Assembly: GCF_024362765.1 (NCBI RefSeq)
Contig: NZ_CP093302.1
Location: forward strand, 3,223,564 to 3,287,563
From: Alkalihalobacillus sp. LMS6
Lineage (GTDB): Bacteria > Bacillota > Bacilli > Bacillales > Bacillaceae_D
Length of the DNA stretch: 64,000 nucleotides
Direction: 5' to 3'
The notes below the pieces were generated by a model. That model had not been told where the DNA came from. It searched no databases and was given only the letters and a program-made list of their open reading frames with translations. The position numbers were made by a program, and so were the translations under genes. This document shows positions 7,776 to 16,008 of this stretch, one piece after another. Within the stretch, counting starts at the first letter, position 1. Each line of letters opens with the position of its first letter.

Positions 7776-9437
7776 TTATTCTTGTGTTAAAATCGCTTCT
7801 GCGGCAATTTTTCCAGTAAATAAACATCCTCCTAAAAAAGTCCCTTCAAGCGCTCGGTAGCCATGAACGCCTCCACCGCCAAAACCTGTCGCTTCGCCAA
7901 CTGCGTATAGTCCTTCTATTCGTTCACCGTCTTCACTTAACACTTGAGCCGAATCATTTGTTTGCAGACCTCCCAATGTTTTTCGGCTTAACAAATGGAG
8001 TTTCACCGCAATTAACGGCCCATTTTTAGGATCAAGAATTTCGTGAGGCTTTGCTACACGGACAAGCTTATCTCCGATTGAACGACGCGCATGGCGGATT
8101 CCCATGATTTGTGCGTCTTTAGAAGTAGAATGGCGCAACCCTAGATCCCGTGCATAAATTTGTTGATAAATATGATGTTCATCTAGAAAAGGCCCTTCTC
8201 CCAGTTGATTCATTTTGTGCACAAGACTTTGAATGGAATGAGCAGTAATAAAATCTGCTCCTTTATCAATAAACGTTTGGACAGGAGCTGGAGGTCCTGG
8301 TAAAAGGCGCTTGAGCACCTTTTTTACACTTTTCTCAGTCAGATCTGGATTTTGTTCTGATCCTGATAACGCGAATTCTTTTTCAATAATCTTTTTTGTG
8401 AGAATAAACCATGAATAGGAATACCCTGTTTTTTGAATTGCTTCCATTGTTGAAAGCGTATCATAACCTGGAAAATCATGCGCAGGAAAGCGATTCCCAT
8501 TTGCGTCAAGCCAAATGGATGAAGGGCCAGGTAAAATGCGGATGCCATGCTTATGCCAGACAGGTTCAACATTTTGTATTCCCTCTGTATAATGCCACAT
8601 TCGATCTCGATTGACGAGTCGCCCACCAGCTTTTTCAGTAATATCGAGCATCCTGCCATCAACATGAGCAGGAACTCCATGAATCATGTTTGTTGGTGGT
8701 TCCCCTAACCGACTTGGCCAGTATTGTCTGATTCGATCAAGATTCGCGCCAATTCCACCGCTCGCCACAACGGTTGTTCGAGCAAAGAATTCAAATGGCT
8801 CCAATTCTTCACGATTACTTGCTTCTCCTCGATTAGCCGTCGATGACTGTAAAATATGACCAGCTACTCCTACGACCCTTTTCCCTTCTCGCAATAGTTG
8901 GTCCACCCGATGTCGAGGCGCGTAGTGGATCTGCTGTTTTTTTCTATAATGAACGAATTTTTCTAAGAATGGAGCAAGAATACCCGGTCCCGTTCCCCAA
9001 ACAATATGAAACCGAGGTACCGAATTTCCATGTCCTGTCGCAAGACTGCCTCCACGCTCTGCCCAACCAACAACGGGAAAAAATCGAATGCCTAATGTTT
9101 TTAACCACTGTCTTTTTTCATACGTTGCAAATCGCACGTACGCCTCCGCCCATTTCCGGCCCCAATAATCTTCACTTTGGATCGACCCTAATCGGTCAAA
9201 CCCAGCTGATCCTTGCCAGTCTTGCCAAGCCAAGTCGTAAGAATCTCGAATACCTAACCTTTTCTGCTCAGGCGAATTCACGAGAAATAAACCACCAAAT
9301 GACCACCATGCTTGTCCGCCTAACGAAGTTTCTGGTTCTTGATCAACGATTAGAACGAGCTTTCCTTTATCAGCTAATTCCGTCGCCACGACTAAACCGG
9401 ACAAACCAGCCCCAACAACAACCGCATCATATTCCAT
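7776..9437 (-). CDS. FAD-binding dehydrogenase (flavocytochrome c / ketosteroid dehydrogenase-like)
   Basis: The 553-residue protein opens with the dinucleotide motif DAVVVGAGLSGLVVATELAD and continues with GGQAWWSFGGLF, typical of the soluble FAD_binding_2 dehydrogenases annotated as putative FAD-binding dehydrogenases. A C-terminal FAD motif GLYAVGEATGFGGGGVHG followed by ALEGTFLGGCLFTG completes the site. There is no signal peptide and no heme motif, so it is cytoplasmic. Family members introduce or reduce C=C bonds, but the substrate here is unknown. It is first in an operon with MOSC and hydroxyacid dehydrogenase genes. The start at ATG 9437 has GAGAGGTGA. Confidence 0.87.
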   Translation of the reverse strand: MEYDAVVVGAGLSGLVVATELADKGKLVLIVDQEPETSLGGQAWWSFGGLFLVNSPEQKRLGIRDSYDLAWQDWQGSAGFDRLGSIQSEDYWGRKWAEAYVRFATYEKRQWLKTLGIRFFPVVGWAERGGSLATGHGNSVPRFHIVWGTGPGILAPFLEKFVHYRKKQQIHYAPRHRVDQLLREGKRVVGVAGHILQSSTANRGEASNREELEPFEFFARTTVVASGGIGANLDRIRQYWPSRLGEPPTNMIHGVPAHVDGRMLDITEKAGGRLVNRDRMWHYTEGIQNVEPVWHKHGIRILPGPSSIWLDANGNRFPAHDFPGYDTLSTMEAIQKTGYSYSWFILTKKIIEKEFALSGSEQNPDLTEKSVKKVLKRLLPGPPAPVQTFIDKGADFITAHSIQSLVHKMNQLGEGPFLDEHHIYQQIYARDLGLRHSTSKDAQIMGIRHARRSIGDKLVRVAKPHEILDPKNGPLIAVKLHLLSRKTLGGLQTNDSAQVLSEDGERIEGLYAVGEATGFGGGGVHGYRALEGTFLGGCLFTGKIAAEAILTQE

Positions 9438-9534
9438 TACTTTTCACCTCTCTCATTCAATACTCCATTAGGAAATAAAACTCCTGTAAAATAAAGCGTA
9501 ATCAGCTTTTTTTCAAAAAAGTGAACAAATCCCC

Positions 9535-9558
9535 AACAATTCCGTTTAGTCAAACGTT
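9535..9558 (+). promoter_or_regulatory. Possible ECF-type promoter
   Basis: CAAC at 9534-9537 and CGTT at 9555-9558 are separated by 17 bases just upstream of the sigma factor gene. This resembles the AAC...CGT pattern of ECF sigma promoters and could mean autoregulation. The match is short and AT-rich DNA gives such hits by chance. Confidence 0.3.
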
Positions 9559-9592
9559 ATCTTTATGAAAACCGCGACGAGAGGAGGCAGCG

Positions 9593-10051
9593 ATGTTTGA
9601 AATCCACCATCAGTTATTAGAACAAGATATCCGTCGGTTTGCTTTATCTATAGCAGCAAACGTTCATGAAGCAAGTGATTTAATGCAGTACGCCTGGGAA
9701 AAATCACTCCACGTTATGGATTTATCTGATTGGCCTTATCACAAACAAAAAGCTTGGTTTTATCGCGTGATGAAAAATCAACTCATTGATATACGCCGAA
9801 AAGATAAACGACATGTACTACTTAGCAAAACCGAAGAGCCTGTCTTTTCACCAACAGAGATTCATACGTTTGAAATGATGGATCTTCTAGACGATCTGTC
9901 TCCAACTCAAAAAGACATTGTATTCAAACGCTATTGGCTCGGATTCACAAGCAGCGAGATTGGAAAAGAGTTAGAAATTCCTGCTAGTACCGTGCGCTAT
10001 CAATTAACAAAAGCCGTTCAACGACTAAGAGACCTTTTAAAGGAGGAATAA
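9593..10051 (+). CDS. ECF-type RNA polymerase sigma factor
   Basis: The 152-residue protein has a sigma-2 region (about residues 8-75, DLMQYAWEKSLHVMD and KAWFYRVMKNQLIDIRRKDK) and a sigma-4 helix-turn-helix (about 98-148, LSPTQKDIVFKRYWLGFTSS, then EIGKELEIPASTVRYQLTKA). It therefore directs RNA polymerase to a small regulon. The start at ATG 9593 has GAGGAGG. No anti-sigma gene with a zinc motif or transmembrane segment follows. Instead the next gene, 2 bases downstream, encodes an unknown repeat protein, and its ribosome site lies inside the sigma gene, so translation is likely coupled. The signal it responds to is unknown. Confidence 0.9.
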   Translation: MFEIHHQLLEQDIRRFALSIAANVHEASDLMQYAWEKSLHVMDLSDWPYHKQKAWFYRVMKNQLIDIRRKDKRHVLLSKTEEPVFSPTEIHTFEMMDLLDDLSPTQKDIVFKRYWLGFTSSEIGKELEIPASTVRYQLTKAVQRLRDLLKEE

Positions 10052-10053
10052 TA

Positions 10054-11232
10054 ATGGGAAGAACAATAGGAAATGTGGCATTGCTTGATCTTACAGAGGC
10101 TACAGAGGAAAGTATTGCTTCAATTACTCATATTAAAAACGTTGCACTCTTGCTTTACACAGCTGAAACCGCCGCACTTGTGCCGAAGCTCTCCATCGGG
10201 AACCTTGCGCAATCACTTAAAATTAAAGAAAATATGCAAGTTATAAATGGCTACCTAACAGTAGATAATCAGTATCTCGAACACCCAAAAATTAATCAAG
10301 TTGTGATCGTGAATGGAGTGCTTGTATTTAAAGACGATATTCAATTCGGAACAATTAAGAAATCAACTTGTGCGTTTATCGTTAATGGCGTCGTTTACGC
10401 ACCTACTTCGTTAAAAGGAGCCGTTGCACCACTTATTACTAAACAATCAGGTACCACCTTAGGATTCAATGGACCAGAACCGAAAATCATGTCAGGCACC
10501 ACACATTTAACGACTGAATTCGTGAAAGGTTTGCCAGATCAAACCACTTTATTATGTAACGGAGAAGTAATTGTAGATGAAAACCTGGATCTAGATGTCT
10601 GTCGTGAAAAACTGGATACACTATTTGTTAACGGAAAAATAGAATTATATGAACATCATGTATCAACTTTACTCGCAAACGCAACTGTAAATGGAACAAC
10701 GCACACGATTCCGACTAACTTTAAACGCTTAGAAAAGACGTTTCACCTTTCTAATCGATCCATTAAACGATTTAAGCAAGCAAAGGTTTACACGGCATCC
10801 CCTCTAATTTTTGAAAAGGACGTGACAAGAGATTCACTAGATCAAGCGTTTACCTCGATTCACTCTCATTCTTTTATCTTTTGTCACGAAGATGTGGAGG
10901 ATTTAATCTACGAGAAGCTCGATCGATTTGAAACAGACGTGTATACCTATTCTGATCAATTTTTGTTTATCGAAAAAGACACATGGCATCAAGAACGATT
11001 CTCGCAGCTAAAATTACCAACTACCATTCTTGTCAATCAGCACTTAACCATTGAAGATCCTATTTCTTCTCAACACATTCAAGATCACTCTATTATTTTA
11101 TTGGGCGATATTTCTGTTGCGGATCAGGAAACAAAAACGGTCATCCAAGAAGCACTCGCTGAAAACAAAGGAAGAATTAAATGTGGGACAGACATTCAAG
11201 AAAATACAAACTATGCAGAGTTAAGTCTCTAG
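10054..11232 (+). CDS. Unknown protein with repeated V-N-G motifs, partner of the ECF sigma factor
   Basis: I do not recognise this 392-residue protein. It has no signal peptide, transmembrane segment or enzyme motif. It is built of short beta-rich units ending in V-N-G or a variant: ING at 64-66, VNG at 86-88, 110-112, 192-194 and 212-214, and CNG at 168-170, about 20-24 residues apart. This suggests a solenoid. The N-terminal part also repeats NVALL around residues 7-11 and 29-33. The second half (about 225-392) is less regular. The gene sits between the sigma factor and an exporter in one operon, so it could sense something, regulate the sigma factor or act with the transporter. All of that is inference. 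Confidence 0.85.
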   Translation: MGRTIGNVALLDLTEATEESIASITHIKNVALLLYTAETAALVPKLSIGNLAQSLKIKENMQVINGYLTVDNQYLEHPKINQVVIVNGVLVFKDDIQFGTIKKSTCAFIVNGVVYAPTSLKGAVAPLITKQSGTTLGFNGPEPKIMSGTTHLTTEFVKGLPDQTTLLCNGEVIVDENLDLDVCREKLDTLFVNGKIELYEHHVSTLLANATVNGTTHTIPTNFKRLEKTFHLSNRSIKRFKQAKVYTASPLIFEKDVTRDSLDQAFTSIHSHSFIFCHEDVEDLIYEKLDRFETDVYTYSDQFLFIEKDTWHQERFSQLKLPTTILVNQHLTIEDPISSQHIQDHSIILLGDISVADQETKTVIQEALAENKGRIKCGTDIQENTNYAELSL

Positions 11233-11245
11233 AGGGGGAATATCA

Positions 11246-12565
11246 ATGCATCCTCCTCCCCATGACCACATTAAGCGGTTACGTCAAGATGCACATACGC
11301 ATACCTTGGCAAAACGCGTAAAAGCGTCAAACCAGACACACTCTATTTGGCAAATTCGTGGCTACCGGTCCCTTTTTACATCGTATAGTATTTCCGTTAC
11401 TGGACAGTGGTTTGATTCCATCGCCATCATGGTCATCTTTGCTTATATTTGGCAATCAAGTCCGATTTTTCTTGGCTTCATCCCTTTTGCCTTAGCTTTG
11501 CCACAAGTCCTTTTTTCACAATTGGTTGCGCCGTTAACCCGTAAATTCAATAAATTACGTATAATGGCGTTCGCTGACATTCTGACCGCTTGCTTTACCA
11601 TTGGCCTTTTTTTCTCGCCACATCCTTGGTTTGCCTTATTCTTTCTAGCATTGCGTAGCACGGTCAATGTGGTGCACTTTCCAATTCAACAAGAATTAGT
11701 TCGACAGCTAGTCCCAGAATCCTTACGTTTAAAAGCAGTAACATGGAATGGATTAGTCAGCCAAGGTGCAAAAATTATCGTCCCGTTTGTTGGTGGGTTG
11801 TTTCTCACGATCGTCGCTCCACAAACCTTGCTGTTACTTAATGCTGTCGCTTTTCTCGTTTCTGCTTGCATACTTTTTTCCATTCAACATCTTTTTAACG
11901 ACCATCCCTTACAAACGCTCTCTCCATCAACAAAACCGATTTTTAAAGAACTTCGGGCTGGCTGGAAGACGTTATTCTCGCACCCTGTTTTAGTCGTCTT
12001 GTTTAGTCTTTTAGTTGTTGGCCTCTTTTGCGTACAATTTGTGGACTCACAGTTTCCAATCCTCTTTAGAGAATTAGCACCTACTGAACCTCAACTACTA
12101 ACGTGGGTCATTTCAGCTATTGGCATTGGGGCGGTTACGATCATTGTCATCTTAAACAAGTTTAAACAAATGAGTCATTTTCTTGTTTGGATAAGCGCCG
12201 CCCAAGCGCTGATTGCCTTTTCATTTATTGGTTTTAGCTTTCTTCACCCAGAAAGCTCGACCGTTCTCTTTTTAGGGCTAGGGTTTATTTGCGGCATCGG
12301 AACGGGCATTTCAATTACAACAATCAATTATGCGATCCAAACCATTCCTGCTGACGATGACGTTGCCACGATTGCAGGAATTTCCCAATCCTTATCTAGC
12401 CTTGTTATTATTATCGCCCCACTTACTGGTGGTTTTCTCACTTCTATGCTAGGCGTTCAAGTGATGTTTGGCTTATCCGGGTTCTTTTTAATTGTCAGCA
12501 TGATTCTCCCGCTCGTTTTTAAAATAAAAAAGACGTCAAATCCCCTTCACATCCGCAACAGATAA
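11246..12565 (+). CDS. Major facilitator superfamily exporter (MFS_3 / macrolide-efflux-like)
   Basis: The 439-residue membrane protein has about twelve hydrophobic segments. The first begins SYSISVTGQWFDSIAIMVIF, as in the MefA/EntS-like MFS group of drug and siderophore exporters. A histidine- and lysine-rich cytoplasmic head of about 45 residues (MHPPPHDHIKRLRQDAHTHT) precedes the first helix. It lies 13 bases after the V-N-G repeat gene and has a GAGGGGG ribosome site, so it belongs to the sigma factor operon and may be its main effector, exporting a toxic or [18 protein letters not shown]. The substrate is unknown. Confidence 0.88.
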   Translation: MHPPPHDHIKRLRQDAHTHTLAKRVKASNQTHSIWQIRGYRSLFTSYSISVTGQWFDSIAIMVIFAYIWQSSPIFLGFIPFALALPQVLFSQLVAPLTRKFNKLRIMAFADILTACFTIGLFFSPHPWFALFFLALRSTVNVVHFPIQQELVRQLVPESLRLKAVTWNGLVSQGAKIIVPFVGGLFLTIVAPQTLLLLNAVAFLVSACILFSIQHLFNDHPLQTLSPSTKPIFKELRAGWKTLFSHPVLVVLFSLLVVGLFCVQFVDSQFPILFRELAPTEPQLLTWVISAIGIGAVTIIVILNKFKQMSHFLVWISAAQALIAFSFIGFSFLHPESSTVLFLGLGFICGIGTGISITTINYAIQTIPADDDVATIAGISQSLSSLVIIIAPLTGGFLTSMLGVQVMFGLSGFFLIVSMILPLVFKIKKTSNPLHIRNR

Positions 12566-12614
12566 GGTAATTATTGTGGGTTTGTTTTATACTGAATTAG
12601 AAAGGAGTGAGCAC

Positions 12615-13541
12615 ATGCGAATTTTAACAGTTGGAGCAGGCGGCGTTGGTGGTTATTTCGGCGCGAGACTTGCTGAAAAAGGGGAAGACGTTACTTTTTT
12701 AGTACGAGAGAAAAAGAAAGCGCGTCTTTTAGAAACCGGGTTAACGGTTGAAAGTATTCATGGCAACATCGAACTTACCCCCTCATTACTTACGACAAGT
12801 GAGTATGCAGAACCATTTGACCTTGTTTTATTTACAACGAAATCGTATCAATTGCAGCAAGCCATTGAAGATGTTCGTCCATTTGTAGGCGAACATACAT
12901 TACTCTTACCTTTGTTAAACGGCGTTGCCCATTACGAAATACTTGATCAAGCATTTAAACATAACGTGATTGGTGGACTTTGCTTTATTGAAAGCGCTGT
13001 CGATTCTGACGATACCATTTTACAGACAAGCCAAGTACATCGACTTGTTTATGGAAGCAGAACAGAAAAGCAAGAACAAGCGGTAGAGCAACTTCATGCA
13101 CACCTTTCTGGTACAAAAGCAGAATTTACACTCTCCGCTAACGTAGAACAGGAAATTTGGCATAAATACCTCTTTATTACCGTCGCTTCAGGTATTACCA
13201 CACTTTTCCGCTCAAGCATTGGCCCCATTCGCGAATTAGAAGAGGGAAAAACGTTCATTCGCAAACTTTTGACCGAGTGTACAGCCATTATGAAAGCGGA
13301 AGGTGCACCATTGTCGCCGACTATTATTTCAGACCATATGCACACCTTTGAATCCGTAGGTTTTGGTATGAAATCATCGATGCTTCGCGACATGGAGCGT
13401 CAGTCCACAACGGAAGCCCATCATCTTCAAGGTTATTTGGTCGAAAAAGGCCTGAAACACGACATTGAACCACCTTCCTTATTAGCAGTTTTTACAAATC
13501 TTCGCTTATATGAGAATCAACGATTGTTAAGCCAACCATAA
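12615..13541 (+). CDS. 2-dehydropantoate 2-reductase family protein
   Basis: The 308-residue protein begins MRILTVGAGGVGGYFG, the NADPH-binding motif of ketopantoate reductases, and has the family's helical C-terminal half with the KYLFITVASGITTLFRSSIG region. The start at ATG 12615 was chosen over an ATG 39 bases upstream because it has AAAGGAG at the right distance and gives the normal N terminus. Ketopantoate reductase makes pantoate for coenzyme A. Several genomes carry extra paralogues of other function, and no pantothenate genes are nearby, so a paralogue is possible. It lies 49 bases after the MFS gene and ends in a hairpin. Confidence 0.85.
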   Translation: MRILTVGAGGVGGYFGARLAEKGEDVTFLVREKKKARLLETGLTVESIHGNIELTPSLLTTSEYAEPFDLVLFTTKSYQLQQAIEDVRPFVGEHTLLLPLLNGVAHYEILDQAFKHNVIGGLCFIESAVDSDDTILQTSQVHRLVYGSRTEKQEQAVEQLHAHLSGTKAEFTLSANVEQEIWHKYLFITVASGITTLFRSSIGPIRELEEGKTFIRKLLTECTAIMKAEGAPLSPTIISDHMHTFESVGFGMKSSMLRDMERQSTTEAHHLQGYLVEKGLKHDIEPPSLLAVFTNLRLYENQRLLSQP

Positions 13542-13545
13542 TGAA

Positions 13546-13570
13546 ATAAGCGTCCTTAAAGGACGCTTAT
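13546..13570. terminator. Hairpin between convergent genes
   Basis: A 10-bp stem ATAAGCGTCC / GGACGCTTAT with a short TTAAA loop lies in the 43-base gap between convergent genes. It has no long T-run, so termination is likely but not strong. Confidence 0.6.
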
Positions 13571-13584
13571 GATGAACATCGTTG

Positions 13585-15015
13585 TTATTCTTTTCCTTCT
13601 AAAATCGCAACAGCTTCTTTTAATGTTTCTGGCTGCCCGACGTTTCCTGGGAAAATTACATACGCTTTTCCAGGAAATTTACTTTCTTGTCCCGTTTTCC
13701 AAACAGGGATGCCCGGTTTAATTTGTCCAGCCACTTCAGCTCGAGAAACATGTAAACCAACGGTTCCAATACTGCTTGATGTAATGCCACCTTTGGCAAC
13801 GATATAGCTTGGCTCTACTTCTAAATCGCGAACGATACTTGTTACCGCATCCGAAATTTTCACCGATTGCTTTAACTCTTCCTCTTGCATATTGTCACCT
13901 AGATCTAGGCGCTCACGACGCGTGTAGTATACAACAGACTCACCGTTTTTAATCGCTTCTTCACAAGCTAATCGCACACGTTTTGTTTCGTGGGCAAATT
14001 TCTCGTCATCTTGAACGAGATGAACATCAAACTCAATGCCTTTTACAAGACCACTCTCTAATAAATGTTGAAGTTGCTCTGTTGTTTTCTTTACATGCGA
14101 ACCTACCGCAATTAACCCACCGTGGTTTCCTTTTGTTACCATATCATCTCTTTTTAAAAGCGGTTTATCTGCGATACCACCAATGACTTTTGTCAATGCT
14201 GCTGCACTGCGAGCCATATAGTGCTTGCCTTGTTTTAAAGCTTGCATAAATGAAATCGTAAACACTTCTACATCTTCGTAGCCAACTGCATTGACAACAA
14301 TCTTTTGAAAATCTTTTGCTTCAAGGATTTGCGCAGTGATTTTATCAATCTCATTATTTCTTAAATCTTCTAGTGAAATATAAATGGTGTTCTCTTTCGT
14401 AAAACGACCTTCTGTTTTCTCTTCAATGTATTCACCTAAGTGAGATGAAGCAAAACCAAATGTACGGTCGTTTGCAAATTCGGTTTCCCCTGCTGGAATG
14501 AGTTCTTCTCCATTTTGTACATAATGAACGTTATCAATTGTAAAGCGCCCACCTTCTTTAAAAAACGGCATAATAATTTCGCCGTCAAAGCGCTTTTGTC
14601 CCATTGCTTCAATCGTCGTTTTTAACGTTTCCGTTTCTAATGGAAAATGGCCTCGTAACGTCGAATCACCACGGCTAATGAGTACATACGGTGTGTTTTG
14701 CTCATCTGCAACTTCCTGTACGCGCTGTGCAATTTCTTCGTGCGCTGCTTTTGTTTCTGTTTCTGTGAAACCACGTGAATTTGTTAAAATAAAGAACATA
14801 GACTTGTCTTCTTTAAATCCAGTTTGAATCGACGCTTTCGTCCAATCTGTAAAAACCGATACACCGTGAACGGTTTGAATGCCGGTCGGATCATCGTCTA
14901 GCACAACAATCTTGTACGGTGAACCTTCAAGCTCTTTTTTCAACAATGATTGCACCTTTTCTCGGTCAATCGCTTTAATGCCTGCAAATGTTTCCGGTGC
15001 TTGTAAATGTTTCAT
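13585..15015 (-). CDS. Four-carbon acid sugar kinase family protein (OtnK/DtnK-like, DUF1537)
   Basis: The 476-residue protein has the N-terminal substrate motif VVLDDDPTGIQTVHG and the C-terminal nucleotide motif AKGGITSSSIG, followed by VFPGNVGQPE, both characteristic of the DUF1537 kinases. Known members phosphorylate 3-oxo-tetronates (OtnK) or D-threonate (DtnK). Its start codon shares an A with the stop of the upstream dehydrogenase (TAATG), so the two are translationally coupled. Neighbours are a beta-hydroxyacid dehydrogenase, a GntP permease and an RpiR regulator, the usual setting for threonate or erythronate use. The true acid is not decided; OtnK is a better guess than DtnK because a dehydrogenase and no PdxA2 is present. 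Confidence 0.88.
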   Translation of the reverse strand: MKHLQAPETFAGIKAIDREKVQSLLKKELEGSPYKIVVLDDDPTGIQTVHGVSVFTDWTKASIQTGFKEDKSMFFILTNSRGFTETETKAAHEEIAQRVQEVADEQNTPYVLISRGDSTLRGHFPLETETLKTTIEAMGQKRFDGEIIMPFFKEGGRFTIDNVHYVQNGEELIPAGETEFANDRTFGFASSHLGEYIEEKTEGRFTKENTIYISLEDLRNNEIDKITAQILEAKDFQKIVVNAVGYEDVEVFTISFMQALKQGKHYMARSAAALTKVIGGIADKPLLKRDDMVTKGNHGGLIAVGSHVKKTTEQLQHLLESGLVKGIEFDVHLVQDDEKFAHETKRVRLACEEAIKNGESVVYYTRRERLDLGDNMQEEELKQSVKISDAVTSIVRDLEVEPSYIVAKGGITSSSIGTVGLHVSRAEVAGQIKPGIPVWKTGQESKFPGKAYVIFPGNVGQPETLKEAVAILEGKE

Positions 15016-15917
15016 TATTGGTCCTCCTTACGCTGAACGATCACATTCGCCAATTTTTCATAATGTTGCACGATGCCGCCATGATCAATTGCCTGTTTTC
15101 CATCAGCACTTAAGGAATGGAAGATTTCTAAAAGTTGGCTTGAAAGCGGAAGTGGTACATGCATCTCATGCGCTGTGTTCATGACATTCGTTAAATCTTT
15201 CATATTAATATCAATGCGCCCACCTGCAACAAAGTTACGGTCCAGGATCATCGGAATTTTTGCATCCATTACTGTACTTCCAGCGAGTCCACCACGAATC
15301 GCTTGATACATTTTTTCAATATCAATGCCCGCTTTTGACGCTAATACAAGTGCTTCGGATACAGCGGCAATATTCAGGTTCACAATAATTTGATTCGCGA
15401 GTTTTGCTGTTGTTCCACAACCAGCGTCGCCTACAAGTACAATGTCGGTTCCCATCGCTTCAAGAACTGGTTTTGCTTGAGCAAATACTGCTTCTTCACC
15501 GCCAACCATAATAGCAAGTGTACCGTCAATCGCCTTAGGCTCTCCACCACTTACAGGAGCATCTAAGAAGTGCACCCCTTTTTCAGCTGCATGTGTTGCC
15601 ATTTGCTTCGAATCAACCGGTGATACAGAACTCATATCAACAATAATTAACCCTTCTTCTGCGCCTTCAATCACACCATTTACGCCAAACAAAGCCGCAC
15701 GGACATGGTCACCTTTAGGAAGCATAGTGATGATAACATCGCTATTTTGCGCCACTTCTTTTCCTGAAGATGCTGCTGTCGCTCCTTCAGAAGCAATCAA
15801 ATTCACTGCATCTTGATTCAAATCAAAAGCCGTTACTTGAAAACCTGCTTTAATTAAATTACGAGTCATCGGCATCCCCATAATGCCTAATCCAATAAAT
15901 CCTACGCGTTTTTTCAT
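15015..15917 (-). CDS. Beta-hydroxyacid dehydrogenase (L-threonate dehydrogenase/tartronate semialdehyde reductase-like)
   Basis: The 300-residue protein shows the family motifs in order: NAD-binding VGFIGLGIMGMPMTRNLIKA at the N terminus, substrate loop DAPVSGGEPKA near residue 120, and the catalytic-lysine helix GCGTTAKLANQIIVNLNIAA near residue 170. Members include LtnD (L-threonate), GarR and 3-hydroxyisobutyrate dehydrogenase. The coupled DUF1537 kinase favours an LtnD-like role: oxidising a tetronate at C2 before phosphorylation. A strong hairpin separates it from the GntP gene upstream, so it may have its own promoter or be expressed by read-through. Cofactor and substrate need assay. 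Confidence 0.87.
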   Translation of the reverse strand: MKKRVGFIGLGIMGMPMTRNLIKAGFQVTAFDLNQDAVNLIASEGATAASSGKEVAQNSDVIITMLPKGDHVRAALFGVNGVIEGAEEGLIIVDMSSVSPVDSKQMATHAAEKGVHFLDAPVSGGEPKAIDGTLAIMVGGEEAVFAQAKPVLEAMGTDIVLVGDAGCGTTAKLANQIIVNLNIAAVSEALVLASKAGIDIEKMYQAIRGGLAGSTVMDAKIPMILDRNFVAGGRIDINMKDLTNVMNTAHEMHVPLPLSSQLLEIFHSLSADGKQAIDHGGIVQHYEKLANVIVQRKEDQ

Positions 15918-15968
15918 GATTTTTCTCCACCTTATCGTTATTCTACTTTTTCTCTATTAGGAAACCTG

Positions 15969-16000
15969 GAAAAAACCAACTATTGTAGTCGGTTTTTTCC
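15969..16000 (-). terminator. Intra-operon terminator or attenuator
   Basis: An inverted repeat AAAACC-ACTA / TAGT-GGTTTT with one mismatch, followed by six T on the minus strand, lies between the permease stop and the dehydrogenase start. It would lower expression of the dehydrogenase and kinase relative to the permease. Confidence 0.75.
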
Positions 16001-16008
16001 ATTTTGTT

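Noticed and set aside
9030-9130. Idea that the FAD dehydrogenase is a periplasmic flavocytochrome
   Set aside because: No signal peptide and no CxxCH heme motif are present.
8843-9478. 211-residue plus-strand frame over the FAD dehydrogenase gene
   Set aside because: The opposite strand has clear dehydrogenase motifs and a ribosome site; this frame has neither.
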